DNA from: Adineta vaga
Lineage: Eukaryota > Rotifera
Reading direction: 5' to 3'
Assembly: GCA_021613535.1 (NCBI GenBank)
Contig: CP075497.1
Location: 12,524,001 to 12,588,000, forward strand
DNA length: 64,000 nucleotides
A program made the translations under genes and the position numbers. The notes under the pieces are model-generated. The model made no database searches and was not told the origin of the DNA. It worked only from the letters and a program-made list of their open reading frames with translations. Numbering within the stretch: the stretch's first letter is position 1; every line of letters begins with the position of its first letter. Of this stretch, positions 10,868-21,717 are shown piece after piece.

Positions 10868-12698
10868 ACTCTTCTCTCTTTTCCTTATTATTATTTTTTT
10901 TGATCAAAAGAGATATTATTTAGTACGAAATTCAAATGAAGACGTAAAAATGAAATCAATAGTACAAATGGATTTTTTCATTTATTATTTTCTTATTCTT
11001 GTTGCTAAAGATTTCATTTGTAAAATAAGAAAGAGAAATGAATAAAATTCAAAAGAAATATCTATTGATTTATTTTTTTCAATTCATTCTCACAGTTTCC
11101 TTCGCCTTTTTCATTTTAATAAAAACACAAGACCCATATGTACCTATATAAAGGTTACAATTGCGTATTTTCCTTTTCTCTAATAGTATTGATTTATTGA
11201 CAGCACGAGACTGTCTGGCATTTCTTTCCTTACAAGTCAAATAATAAGAAACAGGAAATGCTGGAATAGCTGAATTGAAGTTTAACACTGTGGTGAGATA
11301 CAGAGTTGGGCAACTCAGTTCAAAAATAAAAATTCTTTTCTCAGCAACATATTAATTTGAAAGTTAATTGAATTTCCCTTGTGATTTAATATATTATCTT
11401 TGGATTATATTATGTGATTTTTAACTCTGCTAAGATATTTAAGGTATGATGGGTGTGGGTGTGGGTGTGGGTGCAGAGGGGTATTATCTCATTGAGGGTG
11501 TGCGGATGTTACGTACGAGGATTAACATGTTGAGAGCAAGGGTGTATGTGTGAATTCGAATATTTCTTGAGAATGTTGAGCAGGAGCTGGCGTAAATATG
11601 TTGCGGTCGTAAAAAAGCTTGCTATAGTAAAGTCGCGGAGTTAGCAGCACAAAGTACCGTCGAAAATTAAAAATTTCAATTGAAGCAAGAATTTTCAAGT
11701 TTCAAGTTCGACACTACTGAAATGAATATAAAATAAAGATGCGTGAATTGATTACTAAGGAAAAAGCGACAAAACAATGAAGAATTGAAAACCATCAAAA
11801 ACTTTTTCTCATGTTTTCAATTATGTTTTGTTTCATGTTCATTATTGCGTTTTCTCACTGTTAATCTTGAGTCGTTTTTTTTATCTACATCTTCTATGAT
11901 CAATAGTGAATTTTTTCTTTCTCATGCTCATTATTCTCATAGTTTTACTGTGATTGATAGTCACTTAAACATTTCTCTACGATCAATGTATGATTTTTTT
12001 CCTCTTACTAAGGTTTTATCTGGTGTTTTGTTAGAAAAGATAAATCTATTGTGCAAATAGTTCCTTTTTTTATCTAACATATTCATCATTGACATGATTA
12101 AATTGGTCTGTGATACTTGATCTGAGAATAAAACGTATTGATTAGATTTTCCGAATGTTTTTATTTATTCTTTTGAAATAGCAATAGATTTAACAGGAGT
12201 ACACGTTACTTGATTGTACGTGTGTGATCATGCTCAACGAATACTTTTGAATATGGAATAAAAAATAGTTTTTGTTATTCAACTGTGTCATTAGTAAGGA
12301 TTCGAAAATTATTAAGACACGGAATGAGAAAAACTGTATGAAGAAGAAAAAATTCTCTTAACTAACAACAGATGATACTTCATTGTATTTCTTTTGCTCA
12401 AGAATATTCAATACCAAATCCAAATGGATAAGTAAAAAATAAATCAATTGTACAAATAGATTTTCTCGGTAATTATTTTATTTTTACATTTAACTTTGTA
12501 AAATAAGAAATAGAAGTGAATGAATCAAAATGAAATGTCTATCGATTTATTTTTTCAATTCATGAAGTTTTCCATCACGTTTTTTCATCTTAATAAAAGC
12601 GAAAAAAATGTGTAGCTGTACAAATGTCATACAATTGTGTATTTTGTTTTTCTTTTTTACATATGAAATAAGATTAAATGTATTTAATAAGAAAAAAA
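10868..12698. other. Gene-poor region with duplicated flank copies
   Basis: The stretch 10913-11140 (3' flank of small-gene copy 2) has a diverged second copy at 12403-12640. Shared blocks include GTACAAATRGATTTT, TTTGTAAAATAAGAAA and a TTTTTCAATTCAT run before TTTTTCATYTTAATAAAA. No intact third small gene is seen upstream of 12403. Between them lies a GT-rich tract (11446-11560). A 91-codon open frame at 11785-12060 is Ser/Phe-rich with no domain and is not called. Confidence 0.45.
11451..11473. repeat. Interstitial TGTGGG telomere-like repeat tract
   Basis: About 3.5 tandem units of TGTGGG. From memory, (TGTGGG)n is the telomeric repeat reported for the bdelloid Adineta vaga. The tract lies inside unique DNA between genes, and further G/T-rich sequence follows. 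Such a short tract can also arise as an ordinary simple repeat. Confidence 0.5.
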
Positions 12699-13922
12699 TC
12701 AAAAACGAAGAGTAACACAATTTTTAACTGAATCAAGAACATGATTTCGACCAAGATCAACAACATTTGAAAGTGGATGTACCTCATTATCTGTTGTTTT
12801 ATTAACTGTTTCTGTAGCTTTTTCAATATAATCATGTGCCATTTTAAAATCACCACGACGTTCATAAGCTAATCCAATATTATGTAATGTTCGAGTTAGA
12901 TCTGGATGATTACTTGGTAATGCTGCTGTTTGTATTTCTAATGCTTTTTTATAGTTTTCAATTGAAAGATCAAGTTCACCAAGACCAAAATAAATATTAG
13001 CAAGAGTTGCATAGACTGATGCATTATTGGGATGTGCTGGTGGAAGAGCACTTTGAAGAATTTTCTGAGCTTTTAGAGCATTGATTAATGCAGTATCATA
13101 CTAAAAGATAGAATAAAAACAATTCATGAATATGAACTAAATCTCTTAGAAATGAATCGATACTTTCTACGTACCTCTTTTCTATCATATTGAATTGTAC
13201 TTAGATTGATAAGAGTTCCCGCAACATCTATATGTTTTTTTCGAACACTTTTCCCATACAGCTTTAAAGAAGTTTGAAAAGATTCTAAAGCATCCTCTTG
13301 TCTATCCATAGCAGACTGAACAATTCCAATGCCATTCAAAGCTTTTGCTGCACTTGCTAATCGTTTTGGTTTAGCATAAGCATGTAAATCATAAGCACGT
13401 TGATAACAATCGAATGCTTCTTGTAAATTATTTCTTAAACGATGTGTTCGTCCAAAATTAAAATAAATACAAGCAATTTCTTCATCATTTGGTTTTGATG
13501 AATTAAGAATATTATCAAAATATTGACTTGCTTTTCCATATTCACCCATTTCAAGAAGTAAATGACCAAATAAAAGAACAACATTTGCATCCATCATTTT
13601 CTTCTTCTGATATTCCATATATTCAGCAGCTAACGCTGCTCCTTGATCAGTTGCTTGAACTGTGACATGATATAAATTATCAACTTCATCATAAGTACAT
13701 GAATCAATTCGAAATGAAGCACCTAAATAGAAATTAATTTCTTTTGAAAATTTTTCTAAAAGATAATTTTTCTTTACCAATATCAACAAGCATTTCAGCT
13801 TCTTCGGGAAACGCTGAATATTGTGCAATATCAGCGACAACAATATTTCTGACTTGAGTAATATCAACTTGATATTCGAAAAGACAACGTACAACTCCTG
13901 TTCGATTATTTGGTTTTGTAGC

Positions 13923-14251
13923 TGTTAATATGAAAAACATTGCATCAGTTCAATCATATGACACATGTCAAATGTTCATATGTTATCATGACTCATGATG
14001 TCAGATGTATATGATATCTTCTATCTCTTGCATCATGTAATCATGACGCATGATGACATGAGTCATGGAAACTGACCAGTATAAATACGCGTATGTATTT
14101 TCATATGGACGCCTACAAACACCTACGCCATCTGTTCTTATCTTCTCTCTTATCTCTCTTATCTTTCTCTTCCTACTTTCTTATTGTTATTATTTTCACC
14201 TTGTTAACGAATAAACAGAACTCACGAAGTTATACAACAAGAAAACTTACA
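13923..14251 (+). repeat. 5' LTR of the Ty3/gypsy element
   Basis: 329 bp, TG...CA ends. It contains a TATA-like TATAAATA at about 14081 and a probable polyadenylation-type AATAAA at about 14210 (GAATAAACAG). Between them is a pyrimidine-rich TCTTATC-type repeat stretch. No mismatch to the 3' LTR was seen. Confidence 0.95.
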
Positions 14252-14313
14252 ATTGGCGACGAGATATATTTTTTTTCAACAACTACGTTTATTCTGACAA
14301 GCAAATAATTACA

Positions 14314-15024
14314 ATGACAACAGCAGCAACGAATTTCTCAACAATTCCAGCACTTCACTCATTTGATCATCGAAACTCAACATGGCAATCATACCGGGAT
14401 AGAATTAACTTCTATTTCAGAGCCAACAAGATCGTTGACAATGACGATAAGAAAGCTTTATTCCTATGGTCAGTTGGTGATTCAACTTATGGTTTGTTAG
14501 AATCATTAATGGCACCTGCTCTCCTGACCGATGAATATGTTAAATTCGTTGATCTAATTAAAAAATTAGATTCACATTATGATGCAACAAGAAATATTAT
14601 GACAGCAACGTATGAATTTTATTCATGTCATCAAAAACCAGGTCAACCATTTTCCGAATGGAAAGCCGAACTTTGTGAAAAAATGCGTCATTGTGGTTTT
14701 AATTCATCAAAATTAAAAGATCGTCCTCAAGATCGTGCATTGCGAGATGCCTATGTTATTGGAGTGAACAATCCAAAAATAAGACAAGCTCTTCTCAAGG
14801 AAGAGGATCCTGATCTTGCTGCTGCTGAAAGAATTATACAAGTAGCAGAACGTCTTGAACAAGACGTCCGACAATTCAATACATCGAACAATACAAATCT
14901 TCCAATAGTGGCCAAGTTACAACAGAAGAAATCAACAAGTCAATATCCATCCCCGAATGGAAAATCATCTTCAGCAACCACATCTGATTCTTGCCAATCA
15001 TGTGGATCAACAGCATCCACGTAG
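14314..15024 (+). CDS. Gag-like protein of the Ty3/gypsy element
   Basis: 236 codons encoding a retrotransposon capsid-type protein. It has a helical region with aromatic/charged patterns typical of the Retrotrans_gag domain (FSEWKAELCEKMRHCGF). A low-complexity Ser/Thr-rich tail ends in a Cys-x2-Cys half zinc-knuckle just before the stop. The remainder of that knuckle and a complete CCHC knuckle lie in the overlapping pol frame. Either gag-pol is made by a frame change here or this copy has a small indel. Confidence 0.8.
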   Translation: MTTAATNFSTIPALHSFDHRNSTWQSYRDRINFYFRANKIVDNDDKKALFLWSVGDSTYGLLESLMAPALLTDEYVKFVDLIKKLDSHYDATRNIMTATYEFYSCHQKPGQPFSEWKAELCEKMRHCGFNSSKLKDRPQDRALRDAYVIGVNNPKIRQALLKEEDPDLAAAERIIQVAERLEQDVRQFNTSNNTNLPIVAKLQQKKSTSQYPSPNGKSSSATTSDSCQSCGSTAST

Positions 15025-18000
15025 TGAATGCAAATATCGTACATTTACTTGTAATTTCTGCAAAAGAACTGGTCATTTGGAACGAGTATGTCAGAAGAAG
15101 AAGAATGGAAAGTATATACCAAAACAAAATTCAACCACGCACCAGTTGAAACGTGTGAAATGGAACAAATCCAACTCGACACAATTGTCAATGTCACTTC
15201 GGATAAATGGTCAAGATTTTACTCTTGATGTAGATACAGGTTCTGATCATACAATTATTAGTACAAATGATTGGAAACAACTTGGTTCACCAACAATTCG
15301 TACAACTTCATTGAAACTAGAATGTTATAGTGGTAAACAACTGGATATTCAAGGTGAATGTGATGTCCATGTACACTATAACAAACAAGTTTTCAATCTC
15401 ACAATGGTGGTAATCAAACGAACAGGAACACCGCTTCTTGGTCTTCGATGGATTTCATCAATGAAAATAGATTTGAATGGATTGCTTTATGGTACAAACG
15501 GCACAAGTCAACAGGTGAACAAGGTGTATAGTCAGGTGAAACTGAACGAGATCCTGAACAAGCACAAACAAGTATTCAACAAGGACTTAGGTCATTGTAC
15601 AAAAGTCAAAGCACATATACAACTGGTTCCCAATGCTGTACCGAAATTCTTCAAACCACGTCCTTTACCATTCGCATATTTAGATGGAGTGAAGGAAGAA
15701 ATACAAAGAAATGTAACAAATGGAATTTTGGAGAAAATTGACATTTCACAATGGGCAGCACCAATAGTTCCAGTTCGTAAACCTTCAGGAAAAATCCGCA
15801 TCTGCGGAGATTTCAAGGTAACCATCAATTCACAAATGCTCGTGGATCAACATCCTATACCACCAATTGATGAACTTCTTACCCGACTCAATAATGGTGA
15901 AAAATTTACAAAATTAGACTTGACAGATGCATATCTTCAAGTCGAACTCGATGACAGCAGCAAAGAATTGGTGGTTATAAACACACCATTGGGCCTGTTC
16001 AAGTACAATCGGATGCCTTTTGGCATCTCAAATGCGCCTGCGATCTTCCAGCGCATAGTTGATCAAGTTCTTGCTGGTGTGCCAAACAGTATAGCATACT
16101 TAGACGACATATTAATCACTGGAAAAGATGAAAAAGAACATTTGGAAACATTGGATTTGGTTTTGGCAAAACTGGCCGATTTTGGTCTTCGGTGTAACAT
16201 GGAAAAGTGTTCATTTTTCCAAGATGAAGTGGTCTATCTTGGTTATATAATCAATTCAAGTGGTAAACAACCCGATCCTACTCGAGTTGTAGCAATTAAA
16301 AATTTACCAACACCAACTGATGTGAAACAAGTTGAAGCTTTCATCGGAAAAATTAACTATTATGGGAAATTCATTGCAAATTTCTCGCATCTTTGTGCTC
16401 CATTGAATCGATTAAGACAAAACAATGTAAAATGGAAATGGGATAGTTCATGTCAAAAAGCTTTTGACACCTTAAAAAAGCAATTGGAAGAAACAACTAT
16501 GCTGGTGCACTTCGATCAAAAACTCCCATTAATTCTCGCAACAGATGCAAGCAGTTATGGAATTGGAGCTGTATTGATGCACAGATACGCCGATGGAACT
16601 GAAAAACCCATCGCACACGCATCGAAAACTCTCAATCCAGCTGAAAGAAATTACAGCCAGATAGAGAAAGAAGCACTTTCCATCGTATATGGAATAAGAA
16701 AATTCCACCAATATCTGGCAGCAAAGTCTTTCGAATTGGTAACTGATCATAGACCTTTACTGGCAATCTTTAATCCAGCAAAAGGTATATCAATAACAAC
16801 TGCAAATCGTCTTTCAAGATGGTCCATTGCATTGATGGGTTACAATTATACGATTAGATACAAACCTACACAACAACATGGTAATGCTGATGGTTTGTCA
16901 AGGTTACCTGCTGGTGAAGATAAATCATTTGTTGATGATGAATCCGTTCAAGTCAACCGAATTCAAGCTCAAGTTATTGAAGATGGTCCTGTTGATTCAA
17001 AGAAAATTCAAGCAGCTGTAGCTGCAGATGAACATCTTCATCTGATTAAAAATTTTTTATTGAATACATGGCCGAAATCAATGTCAAAGAAAAACAATCC
17101 TGATCTTTTTCCATATTTTACAATACGGAAATCATTATCAGTAGCACATGGATGTATCTTGAAGGATACACAAGTAGTCATACCAAAATCATTACGACAT
17201 CGTGTTATACAAATGATTCATCGTGGACATCTTGGTGTTATCAAAATGAAACAATTAGCACGTGTTCATTGCTGGTGGCCAAAGATGGAAATGGATATCG
17301 AAAACATGGCTAAGTCATGTAAAATATGTGCAGCAGCAGCACCTAAACCAAAAGAAGATTTCAAACCATGGCCAGAACCTGAACATAATTGGTCTCGTGT
17401 GCACATGGATTTTCTTGGACCTCTTTGGAACTCGAAATGGTTGGTAATGGTTGATGCAAAATCAAAATTTCCTTTTGTTGCAGATATGGGAAATGATACA
17501 AGTGCAAAGAATCTTTACAATGTACTCGAACAAGCCATCGATTGGTTAGGTCCACCGACAACATTGGTATCGGATAATGGACCACCATTTACCAGTTTCG
17601 AAATGAATGAATTTTATAACAAGTATGGAATACAAAGTATCACCACAGCACCGTACCATCCTCCTAGCAATGGAATTGCTGAAAGATTTGTTAGATCTTT
17701 CAAGGAAGGTATGATCAAGGAACAACAATCAGGTCAAACAAATAAATCAGTTGCATTACGAAATGTTTTACGAACCTATCGTTGGACACCTCATACAACA
17801 ACTGGTATTGCTCCAGCTGAAGCACTTTTTCAAAGACCAATTCGAACGGATCTTGCACGACTACATCCAAATTTAACAAAATCAAAACCAACACAAATAA
17901 GCAAATATGATCTTGAACAAGAAATTTGGGTGATGAACCACAAACAGAACAAAAAATTTGAATGGAAATCAGGAGTTATCAAGAAAAGAATAGGTTCAAT

Positions 18001-18226
18001 GATGTATCAAATTGAATTGCAAAATGGACACACTTGTGTGCGACATCAAAATCAACTTCGATTACGTCAAGAACCAGACAACCAATCAATTGATCTAGAT
18101 GCTTTACCAGATGATCTTTTGAACTACAACAACCCAACAACTTCTGATCAACAACAAGCACCTCAACAATCACCCCGTTACCCACGTCGGCAACGGCGAC
18201 CACCTGATCGTTATGCACCGTCGTAA
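14957..18226 (+). CDS. Pol polyprotein of the Ty3/gypsy element (PR-RT-RH-IN)
   Basis: An uninterrupted frame of 1089 codons counted from the first ATG. In order: a CCHC zinc knuckle (residues ~32-45), an aspartic protease with DTG at 93-95, a reverse transcriptase with the YLDD active site, and an RNase H start at ATDASSYGIGA. The integrase follows, with an HHCC finger (HRGHLG ... CKIC), a DDE core (HMDFLGP, VSDNGPPF, NGIAERF) and a C-terminal module resembling GPY/F. All catalytic motifs seen are intact, so the copy may be competent or only recently silenced. The frame overlaps gag by 68 bp in a different phase. Antisense open frames across it are shadows. Confidence 0.93.
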   Translation: MENHLQQPHLILANHVDQQHPRSECKYRTFTCNFCKRTGHLERVCQKKKNGKYIPKQNSTTHQLKRVKWNKSNSTQLSMSLRINGQDFTLDVDTGSDHTIISTNDWKQLGSPTIRTTSLKLECYSGKQLDIQGECDVHVHYNKQVFNLTMVVIKRTGTPLLGLRWISSMKIDLNGLLYGTNGTSQQVNKVYSQVKLNEILNKHKQVFNKDLGHCTKVKAHIQLVPNAVPKFFKPRPLPFAYLDGVKEEIQRNVTNGILEKIDISQWAAPIVPVRKPSGKIRICGDFKVTINSQMLVDQHPIPPIDELLTRLNNGEKFTKLDLTDAYLQVELDDSSKELVVINTPLGLFKYNRMPFGISNAPAIFQRIVDQVLAGVPNSIAYLDDILITGKDEKEHLETLDLVLAKLADFGLRCNMEKCSFFQDEVVYLGYIINSSGKQPDPTRVVAIKNLPTPTDVKQVEAFIGKINYYGKFIANFSHLCAPLNRLRQNNVKWKWDSSCQKAFDTLKKQLEETTMLVHFDQKLPLILATDASSYGIGAVLMHRYADGTEKPIAHASKTLNPAERNYSQIEKEALSIVYGIRKFHQYLAAKSFELVTDHRPLLAIFNPAKGISITTANRLSRWSIALMGYNYTIRYKPTQQHGNADGLSRLPAGEDKSFVDDESVQVNRIQAQVIEDGPVDSKKIQAAVAADEHLHLIKNFLLNTWPKSMSKKNNPDLFPYFTIRKSLSVAHGCILKDTQVVIPKSLRHRVIQMIHRGHLGVIKMKQLARVHCWWPKMEMDIENMAKSCKICAAAAPKPKEDFKPWPEPEHNWSRVHMDFLGPLWNSKWLVMVDAKSKFPFVADMGNDTSAKNLYNVLEQAIDWLGPPTTLVSDNGPPFTSFEMNEFYNKYGIQSITTAPYHPPSNGIAERFVRSFKEGMIKEQQSGQTNKSVALRNVLRTYRWTPHTTTGIAPAEALFQRPIRTDLARLHPNLTKSKPTQISKYDLEQEIWVMNHKQNKKFEWKSGVIKKRIGSMMYQIELQNGHTCVRHQNQLRLRQEPDNQSIDLDALPDDLLNYNNPTTSDQQQAPQQSPRYPRRQRRPPDRYAPS

Positions 18227-18244
18227 CAATTTTAAAGGCAGAGG

Positions 18245-18573
18245 TGTTAATATGAAAAACATTGCATCAGTTCAATCATATGACACATGTCAAATGTTCA
18301 TATGTTATCATGACTCATGATGTCAGATGTATATGATATCTTCTATCTCTTGCATCATGTAATCATGACGCATGATGACATGAGTCATGGAAACTGACCA
18401 GTATAAATACGCGTATGTATTTTCATATGGACGCCTACAAACACCTACGCCATCTGTTCTTATCTTCTCTCTTATCTCTCTTATCTTTCTCTTCCTACTT
18501 TCTTATTGTTATTATTTTCACCTTGTTAACGAATAAACAGAACTCACGAAGTTATACAACAAGAAAACTTACA
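18245..18573 (+). repeat. 3' LTR of the Ty3/gypsy element
   Basis: 329 bp; by eye it shows no difference from the 5' LTR. It is preceded by a purine tract and followed by the second GTAGC target copy, after which the interrupted exon resumes. Confidence 0.95.
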
Positions 18574-18966
18574 GTAGCAAAACCATATGCTACGGCACGA
18601 TCATGACTTGTTGATAAATAACCATTTGTTGAAATTAATTGTCCAATATTTTTTTTGAAATTTTCAACTTCAGTTGGACTCAAACAAAGACCACGATAAA
18701 GTTTAATTAAATTCTTTCCTTTTGTTTTTAAATCCTCAAATTTTAAATCAAGTTGTTTACATAAATCAATAATATAAAAACGAAAATGATATAAAACATT
18801 GACATTTTCAGTACGTAATGCTTTGTTTATAAACCTTAATTATAGAAGAAAAAAAAACAATAAAATCATCTTAGAAAACCCGTTGTTTCCGCGCTATTCT
18901 CATTGAAAAGAACCTGAATCCTATTATTCCCTATTTTTTAACGACTACGTCACAGTTATGCGTAAT

Positions 18967-18996
18967 TGCGCCATAGTTTTTCGCAACTATGGCGCA
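18967..18996. repeat. Perfect 12-bp inverted repeat in an intron
   Basis: TGCGCCATAGTT and its exact reverse complement AACTATGGCGCA are separated by 6 bases (TTTCGC). The hairpin lies in the 189-bp intron 18835-19023 of the ART gene, which is over three times longer than the gene's other introns. It may be the relic of a tiny hairpin element. Confidence 0.6.
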
Positions 18997-19818
18997 TGTC
19001 TTTCGCATCGATGTCTTTCTTACCTATATAGAAAACATTCTTTTGTATACCATTGAATAGCTTCATCTGATTTATAAGTTAAATCAAATTCATTTATATT
19101 TGCTAATTCAACAAGATTTCCTCGATAATATTCCTTACATTTATCAACCATCATTTGTTTAGCTTCTTGTGTTTTCGGCATATTCATTAAAACTGATTTT
19201 AATAATTGAAAAAACATAAATGAACCAGATTCTTTACTTAAATCTCGTGTCGATTTTTCATTTTGATTATAAACACTAAATGCTGCTGTTTGTTTCGCAA
19301 GATCATTACGTACTGATTGAATTGTATTTAAAAGACTTTCTGGATTTTCACATCGAGTTATTACACGACTATTTTGTACTTGATCTGTTTCATTTGCACT
19401 TTTATTAAATGAAGATGAATAAACAATAACTGAATCAACATTTGTAAGCGTATTAAGAGATTCAAGAAGAGTTTGCGATGGAGGATTTTCAAGAATAAGA
19501 AAAATTTTCTTATCTGACATGGATTTTATACGATCAACACAATCTTCTTCTGTTTGAACTAACTTAAAATAAAATCAATTTTCAATAGACTTTTGTCATT
19601 CGAAATAAACAAACCTGAATTTCATTATTATTAATTGCTTTGAGAACATCAAGAACTGTTTTTTTTGGTGATTCATATGATAGATAAACAATGTATACAT
19701 CATCATCGCTAATTGTTTGTTGTTCTGTTCCAGGTGATCGTTGATCTTCTCCTCTTTTGCTTTTTTCTTTTCCATTAACATCATCTTGTTTATGATGACG
19801 CCATTTAATGAAAGGCAT

Positions 19819-20382
19819 TTTTATAAAATGAAGAAAATCTCACGTTCTATTTTGCTTTTATTTTTATATCTATCGTTCTGCATCACTGAATCATAATCAA
19901 TGCCTCAATCATTTTCATCATTCTGACTGATTGTATTTTTTTATGTTATTATGATAAAAAACCTTTGTATATTGATTATTTTGGGTATTTTTTATGGGAA
20001 AAAATATTTCATTTCTAATAATTCAATTTTTTTAATGAAAAATATCGATCAAAATAAAAGTACAAAAGATGCCACGTCGAATTAAAGTTTCATTGAAGAA
20101 AAAGAGGAATAGATCCTAATTGCATACTGAACATTCATTATTCATTCATCGTCAAGTTTATAAATAATTCTTTTTTCGTTTAAGAATGAAAAATAATATT
20201 CGAACAAGTTTTCGATCATCAAAAAGAAATTAAGAAAAATAATCTGATTTCAAAGTATTTTTCAATATCGATTAATATCCTTTAAGAAAAATGTAATTAA
20301 TCAAAGTTCAAATGAACAAGATCAAAATCGAATAAAAGCCTTAATGATTTCCATCGAGTAATACAAAAATTTTCGTTTTTTT
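19819..20382. other. Intergenic, no supported gene
   Basis: AT-rich spacer upstream of the ART gene. No feature is recognised beyond poly-A/T runs. Confidence 0.45.
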
Positions 20383-21340
20383 TTCTTAGAAAAAAATCTA
20401 GTCGTCGAAAAGTTTGTTGTGGATGGTCTTGACCTTGTATTCTTTTAACATTACATGGAATTCTTTTTTTTGTCACAGCTATTGCTGTAACTTTGATCAC
20501 TCTTTTAACTGCTAACAGATCAAGTATAACAACACAAACATCATCCACTTTTTCCATAACAAGCGAAATATCAACAACTTTATCAATATGTAATTCTCTA
20601 TGCGGTCATAATACAACAGTTGCAAATGTGTCTTTTTTTTGCTCGTTTGAATTTTGAAAATGATTTTATTGCTTCAATGTTAACTTACAATGGAACATCA
20701 TCAAATGGACCAACATTTATCGTCGATTATATTTGACAAGCAGTTTCGTTAAATTCAGGATTAGATCAATACCTTTCAATCTTAGTTATACCAATAAATC
20801 CAAAGAGTTTTCCGAATATCAAAGGAATTCATACAATAACTGGTTTATGTCCACGACAATCTCAACAAGAATGTTTTCAATTTGGTCTTCGTTTCGACTA
20901 ATACAACAAGTTTAAGAGGAAAAGGTTATTTTGGTCTATGGGAAGCAGCTGATCTTAGTGATACTTTACCTATTCGTATAAATGAATGGACATATATTGC
21001 TATTGTTTATTCTAAAAGTAAATCAAAACAAATACTTTATGTTAATGGAATACTTGATAATTCTCGAATACCATCAAGTGGTTTTAATCAAACATCAAGA
21101 ACATTTTACACTAGATAATCGATTTCTTTCGTTTTTTCAAGGTTTATATTGATCAATTAATAATAAGTAATGGAATAAGATCATCATGTGAAATTTAAAA
21201 TGTTGCAACAATGACTTGTCGATTTTCTTGCTGATTCAGGTCCAAACGATGTTTTAGTTAATGCTTTTAATTATAATTCAACAGATGGATTAAAAGGAAG
21301 ACAAGCAACTGGTCTTCGATTATATATTGCGAAATATTGA
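20383..21340 (+). pseudogene. Decayed type-II membrane protein with LamG-like (concanavalin) domain
   Basis: A discontinuous plus-strand coding relic. First comes a Cys/Arg start and a membrane helix (GILFFVTAIAVTLITLLTA), followed by a Ser/Thr-rich stalk. Then come LamG-3-type phrases typical of a large rotifer family: SMLTYNGTSSNGPTF, QAVSLNSGLDQYLSI, LPIRINEWTYIAIVYS and YVNGILDNSRIP. The pieces lie in different frames and are broken by several stops, for example after the stalk, after the FIVDYI segment and before 20882. A 78-codon piece at 20882-21118 is the longest surviving frame. A final segment near 21240-21340 (FNYNSTDGLKGRQATGLRLY) still reads through to a stop. Confidence 0.65.
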
Positions 21341-21717
21341 TGAATAGAAAGTTTGTTCGAGAGAACTTGTTTTGGATAATATTTGTGCCATTTTTACAAA
21401 TTAACTTTTTGTACAAAGGGCAAATTTTGTAACCAATGAAGCGATATACGAGAATGAAATAATATAAAATTCTTTGTATATTTAATATAAAAAAAACGAT
21501 TTTCGTTTATTTCAAAATAACATTTTTTCTTTCTTTACATACGACATCAACTATCTATAAATAACAACCATTTATTTATATTCATCCAATCGCATTCGAT
21601 AATTTTGTCCCATCAATTAATCCAGTCATCCATATAAATGTATAATTTTCCTCCCATTCAAACGTATCAATTATAATTCAGATGTCAAAAGGTAAAATAT
21701 CATATCAATAAATCCTC

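Larger units (their letters stand above)
13923..18573 (+). mobile_element. Complete Ty3/gypsy LTR retrotransposon
   Basis: A 4651-bp element with two 329-bp LTRs that start TGTTAATA and end CTTACA (TG..CA). It is flanked by the 5-bp target duplication GTAGC (13918-13922 and 18574-18578). A likely primer-binding site (TGGCGACGAG) starts at 14254. A purine-rich tract (AAAGGCAGAGG, 18234-18244) precedes the right LTR. Inside are a gag-like frame and a pol frame ordered protease-RT-RNase H-integrase, the Ty3/gypsy order. There is no envelope-like frame. By eye the LTRs show no difference, which implies a very recent insertion. It lies in the opposite orientation to the host gene. Confidence 0.95.
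12699..19818 (-). pseudogene. ART (arginine ADP-ribosyltransferase) + TPR gene, split by an LTR retrotransposon
   Basis: Minus-strand gene with exons 19818-19615, 19562-19024, 18834-18574 continuing at 13917-13778, 13722-13175 and 13100-12699. Ignoring the inserted element and one target-duplication copy, the frame is open for about 697 codons. The N-terminal ~250 residues are unrecognised. The central part fits the NAD:arginine ADP-ribosyltransferase family: an LYRGL arginine motif, the GYLSTS serine motif, and FPEEAEML carrying the E-x-E catalytic pair, that is, the R-S-E triad. The C-terminal half is TPR/kinesin-light-chain-like (YFDNILNSSKPNDEEIACIY, LEIQTAALPSNHPDLTRTLH). ART + TPR fusions are common in bdelloids. 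The element sits inside exon 3 between the STS and ExE motifs, so this allele should not yield a full enzyme. Everything else is intact, so the loss is recent. Confidence 0.8.

Noticed and set aside
11446-11560. CRISPR-like or satellite array
   Set aside because: Only short direct units without spacers; the organism is eukaryotic and no array structure exists anywhere in the window.
11785-12060. 91-codon plus-strand frame, Ser/Phe-rich
   Set aside because: No recognisable domain; composition is that of translated AT-rich DNA and it is not part of the duplicated unit.
15592-18218. Several minus-strand frames of 60-83 codons across the pol region
   Set aside because: They are antisense shadows of an intact retrotransposon pol frame with no independent features.
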